Below are positions 20,523-32,124 of a stretch of DNA of 64,000 nt, in pieces. How positions within the stretch are numbered: the first letter of the stretch is position 1; each line of letters begins with the position of its first letter. Below the pieces are notes generated by a model. That model was not told the origin of the DNA and ran no database searches. It saw only the letters and a list, made by a program, of their open reading frames with translations. The position numbers were made by a program, and so were the translations under genes. The stretch comes from Falciphora oryzae (Eukaryota; Ascomycota; Sordariomycetes; Magnaporthales; Magnaporthaceae), in assembly GCA_000733355.1 (NCBI GenBank), contig JNVV01000055.1, forward strand, positions 210,571 through 274,570, written 5' to 3'.

Positions 20523-23500
20523 ATGAAGCGCCTCGGGTGGAAGAACAAGCCCAGCGAGGAGGCTTCCTCGAGCTCTGAAAAACGGGCCAGTCGCTGGCCC
20601 TGGCGCAGACAGAAACCGGGCGGTTCAGGCAAGGCCGCACCTGCCAACGATGACCACGAACCGAACAAAGGGGGCATCATCACCGAACCCCCTAGCGCGT
20701 CCCAAGTTGTCGCCGAAACCAAATTACCGAGTGTTTCGAAGACAGCAACTGCACTCGTCGAGTCTGCAGTGCCCTCCGGGTCGTGCGCAACGAACAACAA
20801 AACGGCACCCAGAGATGGCGGGGCGGCAGCAACTACATTCGTCGAGCCTGTAGCACCCTCCGAGTCGTGCGCAACGGACAGCAAAACAACACCCAAGGAT
20901 GGCGGCGCGGCAGCGACAAACCGGAAATCTTTGTGGGATTTGGCGTACGAAGCCCTTCGGAAAGAGAAGCCTGAAGTTGTACAGGCGTACGAGGAACTGC
21001 TGTCCAAGACGGCCCTACTAGCGAGCGCATCTCCCACGACCGACCTGAACGACCTCCTGTCCAAGGCGTCCAACGATCTGGCGAACACCCCCGCGCCCGA
21101 CACCGACGCAGCAGAAGCCGTAGCACAGAGCGTTACGAGTCAACAAATGATGGCGGATATCATTGGCTTGGGCCAGAAACACATGGAAGGGAAGCAAATC
21201 GCCTTCAAGATCGGACAGCAGAAGTTTGTGCTCCAAGATCAAATGCAGCATGTTGTCGCCGGCATCCAACTAGGGAGGGATTGGATTGACGACGCGGTGA
21301 AGGCTAGCCCGCTGGCAAGCGCCGCCTGGGCAGGCGTTTGCCTGTTTCTGCCCCTCCTGACCAACCCGAGCGAAGTGCAGGCAGCCAACAAAGAGGGCCT
21401 TGCGTACGTCACCCAGAAGATCCGGTACTACACCGCCATGGAGTCGCTTTTCCTGTGTGGGGAGGACGAAGAGGTATTCCCCACAGCCGCGAAGCGGGAG
21501 TACCAAGATCGTCTCATCGAGCTTTATCAAGCCATCATCGATTTCCAAGCCCAAAGTGTCTTGCGGTTCTTCAGGCGCCGATTCAGCAACTTCTTGAGAG
21601 ACACTGTGAAATGGGATTCATGGGAGGCGATGCTCGAAAAGGTTAAAAAGTTGGGACACGATGTCGAAAATCAGTCCCTGCAGATCAGTGCCGTCTCGAG
21701 CAGAGCAGCACTGGGCTTGCTCGTTCAGTGGACAAGGGAGTCGGAGGAGGACAAGTGCCTGCAGAGTTTGAGGCATGGAGACTATGCTTGGTACAAAGAC
21801 CGCGTTGAAGACCGCGTGCCGGATACGTGTCTTTGGTTTCTGAACCACGCCAGCTATCAGTCTTGGCTGAACGCCGACTCTGGCCCACTGCTGGTCTCGG
21901 CCGATCCAGGGTGCGGCAAGTCCGTTCTCGCCAAATATCTCATCGACTCCAGGTTCAGCTTCGGATTGCCGAGGGAGGCTGCAATCTGCTACTTCTTCTT
22001 CAAGGGCGGGGTGCAGAACACGATCGAACTGGCTCTTTGTGCCTTGATCCATCAGCTGCTTTGCTTGCGACCCCGGTTGATGCGCCACGCGCTGCCAAGG
22101 TACAAGCAGGACGGACCGGGACTCGCCAACAATGTTACTGCGCTCTGGAACATCCTAGAGAGCGCCACCGCAGATCCAGAAGCCGGAACTGTTCTTATTG
22201 TTCTCGACGCTTTAGACGAATGCTTTCAAGACGAGCACAACATGGCTACTTTGTCACGATATATCCAGGCGCATTTCCAAAAAGGTCCAAAAAACCTGAA
22301 GATCCTCATGACCAGTCGACCCTATCAAGGTACGATCCAGCACATTCAAAAGCTCGAGGAGTCATTTCCCAACATCCGAATCAAAGGCGAAGATGATTCG
22401 GAAACCATTCGTGAGGAGATTAATTCGGTCATCGAGTACCGAGTCGATCGGATGAGCAAGTTCAATAACGGCCTCAGGGCACACCTAAAACAACGTCTCA
22501 TGGGCATCACTCATCGCACATATCTCTGGTTATACCTTGTTTGCGATTACTTAGAAAGCACCACTGTCAAAAGCACCGTTCGAGGACTTGACGAGGCCGT
22601 CGCACTCCTACCTGCCACCGTGGAGGAGGCGTACGAAAAGATCTTGAGCCGATCCACTAAGCCAAACGAAACCAGGAAGGCTATTTTTATCCTCCTCGCC
22701 GCATACCGCCCGCTCACGCTTCGCGAGATGCAGATTGCAGTCGACTTAACCCCGGACACTGCCTGCCTGGGAAGCCTTGATCTGGAACCCGACGAAGCGT
22801 TCAGGCTGCGTCTCCGAGAGTGGTGTGGGCTATTTATCACCGTGCACGACGAGAAGGTCTACTTCCTCCATCAGACGGCGAGGGAGTTTCTCCTCCCTCT
22901 CGCAGCGTCCTTGCCGGGTCCAACTACTACCGCAATATGGGCGCATACGTTCAGCATTCGCCAAGCACATACGGTTCTTGCGGAGTCCTGTACGGTCTAT
23001 CTGGACCTCCTCAATTTTCCAACGGATGCAAACGCGGAAGCCGACTTGTTGGATTATTCGGCCGAAAATTGGGGCGCCCACTTCCGCGAGGCCGGCATTA
23101 TCGATGGCGATGCCATTGTGTCTTTCGCTTTGAGAATCTGCAATCCAGATTCGAAAAGCTATTCGGCGTGGTTCAAAATTTACCGGTCTACAGATTGGAA
23201 CTTTGCCAACAATTTTACAGATCTCATGATAGCGTCGTATTTTGGGCACGAGGCCGTCGTCAAGCTGCTGCTCGAGAAGGGGGCCGACATCGAGTCGAAG
23301 AATAAGAACTGGGGTCGGACGCCGCTGTCGCTGGCTGCCCAGAAGGGGCACGAGGCCGTCGTCAAGCTGCTGCTCGAGAAGGGGGCCGATATCGAGTCGA
23401 AGGATGAAGACGACCGGACGCCGCTGTCGCTGACTGCCCAGAAGGGGCACGAGGCCGTCGTCAAGCTGCTGCTCGAGAAGGGGGCCGATATCGAGTCGAA

Positions 23501-24205
23501 GGATGAAGACGACCAGACGCCGTTATACCTAGCCGCTTGGCACGGGCACGAGGCCGTCGTTAAGCTGCTGCTCGAAAAGGGGGCCGACGTCGATTCGAAG
23601 GATAAGGAGGACAGTCGAACGCCGCTGCATTGGGCCGCTTGGCACGGGCACGAAGNNNNNNNNNNNNNNNNNNNNNNNNNNNNNNNNNNNNNNNNNNNNN
23701 NNNNNNNNNNNNNNNNNNNNNNNNNNNNNNNNNNNNNNNNNNNNNNNNNNNNNNNNNNNNNNNNNNNNNNNNNNNNNNNNNNNNNNNNNNNNNNNNNNNN
23801 NNNNNNNNNNNNNNNNNNNNNNNNNNNNNNNNNNNNNNNNNNNNNNNNNNNNNNNNNNNNNNNNNNNNNNNNNNNNNNNNNNNNNNNNNNNNNNNNNNNN
23901 NNNNNNNNNNNNNNNNNNNNNNNNNNNNNNNNNNNNNNNNNNNNNNNNNNNNNNNNNNNNNNNNNNNNNNNNNNNNNNNNNNNNNNNNNNNNNNNNNNNN
24001 NNTCGAAAAGGGGGCCGACGTCGATTCGAAGGGTAAGGACAACCGGACGCCGCTGTCGATGGCTGCCGGGAACGGGCACGAAGCCGTCGTCAAGCTGCTG
24101 CTCGAAAAGGGGGCCGACAAGGAGGCGAAGGATAAGAGGGGTCAAACGCCGCTGTCGCTGGCTGCCGAGTACGGGCACAAGGCCGTCGCGAGGCTTCTCA
24201 AATAA
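20523..24205 (+). CDS. NACHT-ankyrin NLR-like protein (contains assembly gap)
   Basis: Start ATG 20523 (MKRLGWKNKPSEEAS); earlier in-frame codons lack ATG. Domains: basic/Ser-rich tail; NWD/NACHT N-terminal domain from about residue 138 (LWDLAYEALRKEKPEVVQAY); NACHT with Walker A DPGCGKSVLAK (about 461), Walker B VLIVLDALDECF (about 558) and ILMTSRPY sensor; winged-helix-like region with LHQTAREFLLPL (about 780); ankyrin repeats from about residue 900 to the TAA at 24203-24205. Repeats of 33 aa are near-identical (HEAVVKLLLEKGAD.). A run of 347 N splits the array; 347 is not a multiple of three, so the frame after the gap (EKGADVDSKGKDNRTPL) differs from that before it, and repeat number is unknown. 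Such proteins act as intracellular nonself sensors in fungi; the trigger of this one is unknown. Confidence 0.85.
23656..24002. other. Assembly gap (347 N)
   Basis: Run of N inside the ankyrin array. Near-identical flanking repeats are the probable cause of the gap. Confidence 1.
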
Positions 24206-24777
24206 CGACTTTAGCACCTCCCCACCCACCACCTACTGTCTGCCCTTACTTATATACCTAAGACGTGGCAAATGGAAGGCCTAAGAATGTAAAAGAATAT
24301 TGCTTAGTTGATGTTAGATGGTGGCAGCTGTGTGGCAATTTCACTGGGGTGATCTGCTGGATTTATGACGTATTGAACTTTTGTCTTGGTGGATTAGCCC
24401 TCGCGACCCTTAGTGGCGTGTTTGTTCCGTCAAATATTTGTCAGTTTTAGCACACAAATCCACTCATCTGTTCAGCAAAGAAGGCCCCTGGCTCCAACCC
24501 CGGCCATATCCCTGCTATTTATCCCTGTATTTAAGCCAAGGCTTCTCCAGATGTACCACACTAGCCAGGGCCCTGGCCTAGCGTAAAAATGATCTCTAGA
24601 TGCTGCCACCGCATCAATCTTTCCCCTGCTATCATGCCCAGCGCTCCGGATCTAGCGGAAAGATCCCTTCGCGCCAGAGAAAACAGAGATTATACATCAC
24701 GCACGCGGCAGAGCCGGACGATTCGGGGAGTACAGCCGGCGTAAATGCAGGAAGAAGTAATCCATTGGGTATCTCCG
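24206..24777. other. No gene recognised
   Basis: 3' region of the NLR gene and downstream spacer. No domain-bearing frame. Confidence 0.5.
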
Positions 24778-25445
24778 TCAGCTGCCGCCCTTTCCCCCTT
24801 CAAGGCGCAGCCCAAAAATGTACTCGGTGTACCGCGCCAAACGGCGGACGCACCAAATGATCCTGTAGATGTCGAGCAAGGTGCTGGCTGGTGTTGCCGA
24901 TAGCGCACTCCGTCCGTGTCGTCCGGCTGCCATCACCGCCCTCCCGGGTCGTGGCTGCGGGCTTCCAGTCGTGGCCCACAATAAATAATGGCCGGGAGGA
25001 ATACCAGCTGCGGTGTGATGGGGGAAACTGAGACCCGGCCATCTGCGGTGACAACGACCTCACCCTCTCCCATCTCCTGTGCCCCTCCTCTCTTTCTGTT
25101 CGCCTTTCCTCTTCATTCCCTTCTTCCTCTCTCTTCCGCCGTATACATAGCAGCCACTGGTTGTTGCATCCGCCGTGGCTTCTGCCGCTGCCGCCGCCGC
25201 CGCTGCTGCTCCTGTCGCTGCCACTCGAGCAGCTTCCACTGCGCGGCCTGCCATACCCTGACCTGCAGCTCGGCCTTCTCGCCCGACTCGCCGGGCCTCT
25301 TAGTTCCAACGCTGACGGCGATAGGCCACTTGGCTAGGGCGTCGAAGTCGGTGTGGTTGATGGATACGCCGGGCGTCGCGCGGCGCAGGACTTCGATCAT
25401 CTGCGCCGGCGTTTCCCGTATGCCACTCGCGTCTGCCGCTTGCAT
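24778..25445 (-). pseudogene. PD-(D/E)XK nuclease-like (fungal PDDEXK_12 type) relic
   Basis: From ATG 25443-25445 the minus strand reads MQAADASGIRETPAQMIEVL, then HTDFDALAKWPIAVSVGTKR, GEKAELQVRVWQAAQW, an Arg/Gln-rich insert, LFIVGHDWKPAATTREGG with TECAIGNT, and in a shifted frame LDIYRIIWCVRRLARYTEYI. These blocks follow the order remembered for a fungal nuclease-fold family with I-E-T-K and AQLQ.GVW.AAQW motifs. Here the catalytic E of ExK is G (VGTK), and a frameshift lies near 24880. The N-terminal half is missing. The family name is recalled, not searched. Confidence 0.6.
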
Positions 25446-26353
25446 GGCCGCTGGTCATAAGCCCCCGCCCCCCTCTGATGATAAGAGAGTAGTCGACCCT
25501 TTTGCCCGACAATACAGAACTCGGAAGGATATCGGGCGTAGCACCGAACAAGAATAACGGGATAAAAGGTCAGCCAAGAAAACGATAGGGTCATGAGGGG
25601 GAGGATGTTGGAGGCCAGCCAGCCAAGCTTACCACGGTTCGAAGTCGTCAAATCCCTTGGCTGGCAGCGACGGGCGCAGCAGCGGGAAGTGTACAGCCTA
25701 ATTCCACCTGTTTTTCGTCCTGTTTGCGTTCCTGGCAGCGCATCGCGGCGAGGAGCACGTCAGACGCCCTGGCTGCGGGGTGTCAAGAGGCAAGCCAAGG
25801 GCTCGTACGATGATATCCACAGGCGCACAGGGTTAGGGAACAACGGAGATAAGATAAGGTTCCATGATTGGATGAAGCTATTCGCAACTACCGTCGGTTG
25901 GTACCGCAAACTCCTGCCGGCCTCCCTTTGATCGACCCCGCGCGAGGGCCCGTGGGTTATGTACAGTGGCGGCCTGGGGCTCCCACTAGTCCTGTGCGCC
26001 CTGGCGAGTTCCCCGGGGGTCTCCTCGAGCTCCCTTACACGGGGCGTCGTCAATCAGGCCTCCCGTCGTGTCTTCTTCCGCTCCCGCGAATGCGAAACCG
26101 GGAATACGGTACCCCGCAAACGCAGCCGCTCTGCCACCACCCCGGCAACACACCGGCGCTCACACCTGCTTCGGCAGGGGCCCAAAAACGCCAGGGGTGT
26201 GGCAAAGCGGCTGCGTCTACAGGTTCTTCGGCCAAGGAGCAGGTCGTCGGCCCTGCACTTTTGGGCGGCTGCGGATTCGGTGGGAAGCTTATCGGACCGT
26301 CGCATTGGGCTCTTGTTGTCGGCCCGTCAGACCCCGTGTCAGTTGTTGGCGGT
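25446..26353. other. No gene recognised
   Basis: Short frames only. A minus-strand MTTSNR start with a GTAAGC donor at about 25632 might be the 5' exon of the PDDEXK relic, but no acceptor is convincing. The 25930-26340 part is low in signal. Confidence 0.4.
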
Positions 26354-26571
26354 TGTTGCACAGCGTAACGAGAATGAATTGATTGATTGTTCTGTCTGAT
26401 TGATGATTGATGATGCCCCCCCCCCCCCCCCCCGCCTGGACAGATTTGTTGCACTTCCGATTGATATGCGTTATGTCCGCCTGGATAGATTTCCTCCAAA
26501 TTTTGCCTGCAACGCGTCCTGCCCAACACGTCCGTGCACTTGACTGATCAAATCCTGCACCGCGTGCAACA
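26354..26571 (-). mobile_element. Solo LTR (218 bp) with 5 bp TSD
   Basis: TGTTGCACAGCG...GCGTGCAACA, flanked by GCGGT at 26349-26353 and 26572-26576. Inverted relative to the 13564 copy. Contains an 18 C run and short ATCA/TGAT repeats. Confidence 0.85.
26416..26433. repeat. Poly-C tract (18 C)
   Basis: Homopolymer inside the solo LTR; the sister copies have a short GC-rich run at the same place, so it is slippage or assembly uncertainty. Confidence 0.9.
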
Positions 26572-26675
26572 GCGGTACGGTCCGGGCCGTGCTTGCCGTG
26601 TGTCAGCTGCAAGTGGTTTTGATGTTCTTCGGGACGCATATTTCGCGTATGGGGCTGGCAGGTGGGCCACGTCCT

Positions 26676-26861
26676 TGTTGCACAGCGTAATGACCAAAGA
26701 TGATCTGACGTAATTGTTGATTGATTCCGTTCTGCCCTGTTGTGTCCCTCTCGACGAGCCGTCTGCAAAATTTGCACTGAACGCGTCTACGGCCACACAG
26801 CTCGTGCACCATTACTAATCAGAATTACACGTGACCGAACAAACTTGCACATGGTGCAACA
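26676..26861 (-). mobile_element. Solo LTR (186 bp) with 5 bp TSD
   Basis: TGTTGCACAGCG...GGTGCAACA, flanked by GTCCT at 26671-26675 and 26862-26866. More diverged than the other two copies but with the same ends and AATC/ATTG-rich centre. Confidence 0.82.
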
Positions 26862-27130
26862 GTCCTGTTTCTCCACAGTCTGGTTCTTGCAAATCACGAC
26901 GGGGTCATCGGACCTCAGTGTATTTGCCCCATCCGTGGCTATGGATTCTACGCGGGTCACTCGACTGCACTCGAGACTTGCGATAGCAGCAACAGGCAAA
27001 CCTGTTTAATACATCCTCACAACTGATTCATGCCCCAAATCCTCTCTTCCCTCCATGCCATCCTCGAAATCACCCGTCAATCCTCCTGCCGCACACCTCT
27101 TGCTCCTCATGCATGGGCCTCGCCCCGTCT

Positions 27131-30100
27131 TTACAGCCAGGTCTTGAAGAGCCGGACGTAAGCCATCTTCACCAACTGCACCTCGACGCAATAGGCCGCC
27201 AGCTCGGCAGCGAGGAACCCGATGAACGAGTCGGCAGGGCGGGCCATGTACAGCGCAGCCCGGATCGCCGGGATAAAGGGCAGGCAGAAACCTATCAGCA
27301 TGATTGCCACGGTGCTGAACATCAGCACGCGCGTGGCCCGGCTCTGGGCGACCGGGATTTTGGCGGTGCGTAGGAGGTGCACGATAAGCGTCTGGGTGAG
27401 GAGACTAGAAAGCCATAATTATGGTTGGTTGTCAGCCAAGTAGCTAGAGGAGACAGGATTCGAGGCTGTTTCTTCCGTACCCTTGGAGAAACCAATGCGT
27501 CTGGAACAGTTCCACTTGTGCGGGATCGGACGCCGTCCGGATGCCGTAGTAGAACCAACCCAAACTGAATGTGCACATGTCGATGATCGAGCTGGTTGGG
27601 CCCAGGACAACGATGAAGCGAAGAAGGTCTGACGAGGCATAATTACTTAGCCACGCTCGACGCGAAAGAGTTGACGAATGTCTTACCCATGGAATTCCAG
27701 CGCCTGGGAAATTGGAGGAATTCTTCGTCCATTCGATCCCAAGGGATGGCGATCTGGCTGATATCGTACAAGAGATTTTGGACGAGGAGTTGCAAGCTAG
27801 TCATCTGCAATGAGGGTCAGCCACCTGCCTTCACGTTCTCCCCAGACGTATAACCTACAGGCGTAAAGGGCAGCCAAGAGCTCGCAATCAGGATGCTAAA
27901 CACGTTGCCAAAGTTGGAGGACGCGACCATCTGTGCCAAGTCAGCCAAAAATAAATATAATACAGTCGTTAAATACGCGAGGACACCGTATACCTTTATA
28001 TATTTGATAGTGTTGCCGTGTGTAACTCGCCCCATCCTTACGCTCTCCGCGATGACGTCTAGCCCTTTCTCCGTTAAGATGACTACCGGCCAAGACGATG
28101 TTAGTGCCCAAGCCTTTGTAATGCGAATGGATGCGGCTGCTCACCATCGGCACAATCCTTTGCGGCACGGGCGCCCGAGTCAACGGCTATGCCGACGTCG
28201 GCAGCCCGGAGGGCGATGCAGTCGTTGATGCCGTCCCCGAGCATGCCGACGCAGTGCCCTGCCTTCCTCAGGCTCGCTATAACTTGGCCCTTCTGGCTCG
28301 GCGTCAGCTTTGCCAGCACCTTGCATTTCGCCACGACCGCGTCGAACTCGTCCGTGCCCTCGAGCTCGGCCAAATCGGGGCCGGTCGTTGCCTGGGCATC
28401 GTCTCCCTCAACGTTCTGGGCGAGATTTATAGCTTGGCACACATTGACGGCAGCTCCAAGGCTGTCCCCGGTGAGCACCTTGACCTCCACGCCCAGGGCC
28501 CGGAGCCGCGTCACCGATTCGGCGGCGTCGTCCCTGGCGGGATCGAGAAAGGTGAGCATGCCTTCAAGGGTCATGCGGGACTCGATATGCTCGAGCTCGT
28601 CTTCGCCGGCGGTAGCGTAGTCTGGAACCTGCTTCGTCGCGATGAGGAGGATCCGGTGTCCCCTACTGATGAGGCTGCTGGACTGCACGCCGAGCGCCTG
28701 CCGCGCAGAGCCATCCATGGTCGCTTCGCCGGTTCCGCGGCGGATATGCGAACAGAGGGCCATCACCTCGTCAAAGGCACCCTTACAAACCAGGGTCTGA
28801 ACATGCGCTAGACCGCGAACGACGCAAGCAGACCTTCTTCTCTCAAACGTGAAAGGCATTACGGCCAGCTGTTCGTAATCTGGGATACTGATGGGCTGCG
28901 ACGCCTTCTTCTGAAAGTCGACAATCGCCGAATCCATATTGTTCCCGTGGATCCCTTGGCTCGTTGCATTGATATAGGCGAGCTGGAAAACGCGGTGGCT
29001 GTCATCTCCGGCGCAATCCACACAATTTTGGAGAGCCACCTCACCCTTAGTGAGAGTGCCAGTCTGTAGATGCATGTATCAGCGGGGCAGCACAGAGATT
29101 AGGTGATTTGGAGGACGTACCTTGTCGCTGCAGAGGATAGTCATCGCGCCAAGATTTTGGATAGAGTCGAGGCGCTTGACAATGGCTTTTCTTTTGGAGA
29201 GCCTATAGGCTCCACGGGCCAAGTTGGCGTTGACTATGGCGGGCAGCATTTCTGGGACTAAGCCGACTGCTACGCTGACGCTGAAAAGAGCAGCGTTTTT
29301 CCAGTCGCCAGTAATTTTTCCGGATATGGCCAAGACCTGTGTTGTGTGACTGTGTGAGTGAGTGAGTGGGTGAGTGGGAGGGATTCCGGGCTTTCGTAGG
29401 ATTGCTTTTTGGGTACTCACAATGGGAACCATGACAAGCATAAATCCAATCAACATGTATGATACATTCCGGATGCCTATCTGGAAGGAGTTGGGCCCCC
29501 GTCTCTTTCCCAGCTGCTTCGTGATGGTGGCAATGAAAGCGTCTGCAATATTTAACTGTCAGAAATCCCCCCCTCACACTGGTGCCAAGGGAACTGCATT
29601 ACCGTCACCAGTTATCAGGACTAGAGCAAGCGCGCTCCCCGAGACGACGCTGGTGCCCATGAAGACAATGTTCTCCAGGTCGAAGACGGTCCCGCCGCTT
29701 TTCTCGCCATGGGGGGTCGTCGCCCTCTTCCTGATCGGGATGCTCTCGCCGGTTATGCTGGACTGACTCACTCGCAAGCAGTTGGATTCCAGGATCATGC
29801 AGTCGGCGGCGATACTGTCCCCGGGGGAGAGCAACAGGATATCTCCCGGGACGAGGTGCTTTTCGTGGATGCTGACATGGCGTCGCTGGGCAGTTTCGGA
29901 AACCGGACGGATCGGACCCGACTGGCGCAGAACCCTGACATTGGAGGTGACGGAGGCCTGGAGCTTGACGACGGCGCCCATGCTCCGATACTCTTGCCAG
30001 AACCGGACAGCGCTTGAGATAGCCACCATGAGCACCAGGACAGCGAACGTTCTCTTTGTTTATTTGTTGATTTTGTTGGTCAGCCCGGCAGCTCAGCAGC

Positions 30101-30546
30101 CCGGAAGGAGCCGACTCACCCAGTTTGGCTCAGGAGTCGCCACGCTTATGACAGCAAGGAATGCGAGCAGGGCGTTGAACGGATTCGGCAGAACCAGAAG
30201 CAGCAGCCACCACCAAGAGGGAGGCTTCGTGGACGTGAGCACATTGGGGCCGGCTATCTCCAAGCGAGCGGTGGCCTCAGCATCGGTCAAGCCGGTCCTG
30301 CTGGTCTGCAACCGATCGAGAGCTTCAGCAGGATCCATGCAAGCATAGGCCCGGGCAACCGCCTCTGGAGAGCTGCCTTCTGCGGCAAAGACGTTTCGCC
30401 AGCGGCTGGAGTCTGCATTCGTTCGGGGTCAGTTGCGGGACTGCATAACGCGCGTGCGAAAGAGAGAGCGAGTCACCTTGGAGCGAAGACTGCACTCCGA
30501 CTCCGCGCCGGGCCGTACTTGGGGCCTTCAACAGATCGCAGAGCAT
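27131..30546 (-). CDS. Mg2+-type P-type ATPase (P3B, MgtA-like)
   Basis: Eleven exons: 30477-30546, 30120-30412, 29603-30053, 29421-29542, 29121-29336, 28145-29063, 27994-28082, 27859-27930, 27687-27804, 27481-27628, 27131-27404. All introns have GT-AG ends, most with CTRAC boxes, and the phases add up to 2772 nt (923 aa), close to the bacterial MgtA length. Motifs: TGES in [13 protein letters not shown], the P3B signature [19 protein letters not shown] (the intron falls between K and T), LTGDS, GDGIND followed by the usual [14 protein letters not shown], and six C-terminal membrane spans. The domain order is A-domain, phosphorylation domain, nucleotide-binding domain, C-terminal transmembrane bundle. 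It should move Mg2+ across the plasma membrane using ATP; the ion is inferred from the family. It is intact and free of RIP-like stops. Confidence 0.9.
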
Positions 30547-31600
30547 TGCAAAAGTCGTTCATGGATCAAGGAATCGCCGTTCTAAGGTGGTCGGAATCGC
30601 GCTGGTTGCAGCGCTGCCGGAACCAAGCTGGTCCCGGACGGTGAGTGGTTGGAGGAATCCAGCGTTGTAGATTGGGCCGTCACGAGACTCGACTCGTAGC
30701 AATATGGCTGTAAGGAAAGTAGAACAGCGTTCGGGAGGGCGGTGGTGAGCAGCTCGAGTTGGTCGAGGCTGGCGTCGACTTCGTCTTGGGTATTAATGGC
30801 ATTCGTAGGCATTGTCCAAGAGGCGCATATCCCGCGGCGACTAAGCCGGCGACGTAGGGTTGCGATGCTGCATGTGGGCCGAAGTCCCGGAATCCGCGCC
30901 GCTTAGTGCTTTACTGTTTCCAGCCTGCGCGCCAAATGGGCGGTGAGAGGGGGCAAGCATTCCTGTTCAAGCCGTCGATTAAAATCCCTCATAGAGCAGG
31001 CTCGGAGGCTCGTACTTTAGCGCAACTTGCAAATCTCGCAAGAGCAGCAGGGTGGAGAAGACGCGTCATCCGTTTTCAGCCCTTGAGATCCTCAGCGCAT
31101 CGCATGCGAAAGCCAGCAACCAGCCGGTCGTATTTTCGAGGACAGAGGCGATAACGCTGCCAAAGGGCAGTACCGGTCGTGGAAGTCCCGGTCGTGGAAG
31201 TCCCGGTCGTGGAAGTCCCGGTCGTGGAAAAGGTACAAAAAATGCCGCAGGGATGCCTTGCAGGCCCCCGAGGGAGCAGGAAATGCAGCACACGACAACC
31301 GCTACTGTTGCTACTCGCACTCGCAATCACGACATTCGCAATCTCGACCTGGGCCTTCAAAAATCGCCCTCCAGGCCTGCACGTATAGCCCTGCTTCTTC
31401 CAACATGGCGGCTCGCGACCTTCGACCTCAGACCACACGCCGCCGCGAGGGCGACCGATTCGTCAAGACCATGAGACCCATGGCGCGGGGAAAACAAATT
31501 CGGCATCAACACCACCAGGCTCTAGATCCCAGAACGGATCCGGAACGAGTCCGACGCGCTGCAGTACGTCTGACAACACACCACGATTCGTGTCCCGAAG
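30547..31600. other. No gene recognised; one 15 bp tandem repeat
   Basis: Upstream region of the ATPase and spacer. Short frames only. Includes the repeat at 31173-31229. Confidence 0.45.
31173..31229. repeat. 15 bp tandem repeat, about 3.7 copies
   Basis: CCGGTCGTGGAAGTC repeated head to tail; one frame would read GRGSP units. Confidence 0.85.
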
Positions 31601-31612
31601 CCCCTCTAGTGG

Positions 31613-32124
31613 CGTCAGACCGATGACAGCTACTATGCCCTTTTCTGCAAGTACGTCGACAGCGTCTGGCTCAGCGAGATGGGCAAGCTCCGCTACGCCC
31701 CCCAGCAGACCGGCCATCAAGTGCGAAACTGCGCGGCTTGCAGGGACGAGGCGACCCGCAAGTGGCAGGAGTACTATCACGACGCGGTTTGACCACAGCC
31801 TTCGGCGCTGAACTCCTCCACGACTGGATTCAACGGCATCGTCATCCCGCCCGCCCCTGGGTCACCGAGCACGACAGGCGGCAGGACTGGCCGGTAAAGA
31901 CCGCCGACGAGCCGATCTTCTTCCTCTGCCATGGCGACATGGCGCACCGCAACGTCATCCGCGACTCCCTCGCGCGGGAAGTGGCGGCCGTGTGCGACTG
32001 GGAGAACGCGGGCTTCTACTTCAAAGAGTTCTGCGACTTGGGCTATGTGGATGAGGACGAGAAGAGAGAGTTATACACGAACGAGGCTCAGCTAGATAGT
32101 CTGATCAAGTCACTAATGCCGTAA
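31613..32124 (+). pseudogene. APH-family phosphotransferase, C-terminal part
   Basis: The 31830-32124 frame reads DEPIFFLCHGDMAHRNVIRD and EVAAVCDWENAGFYFKEFCD, i.e. the HxDxxxxN catalytic loop (HGDMAHRN) and the D-W-E metal site of fungal APH-like proteins, ending LIKSLMP at 32124. Upstream, YYALFCKYVDSVWLSEMGKL (31635-31700) could belong to the same gene in another frame and ends at a stop near 31793. The N-lobe is not visible. Different in sequence from the 2293-4007 pseudogene. Confidence 0.6.

Noticed and set aside
26676..26861. MITE interpretation of the TGTTGCAC...GTGCAACA repeats
   Set aside because: TG...CA ends with 5 bp duplications fit solo LTRs better, though the long terminal palindrome keeps MITE as a second choice.
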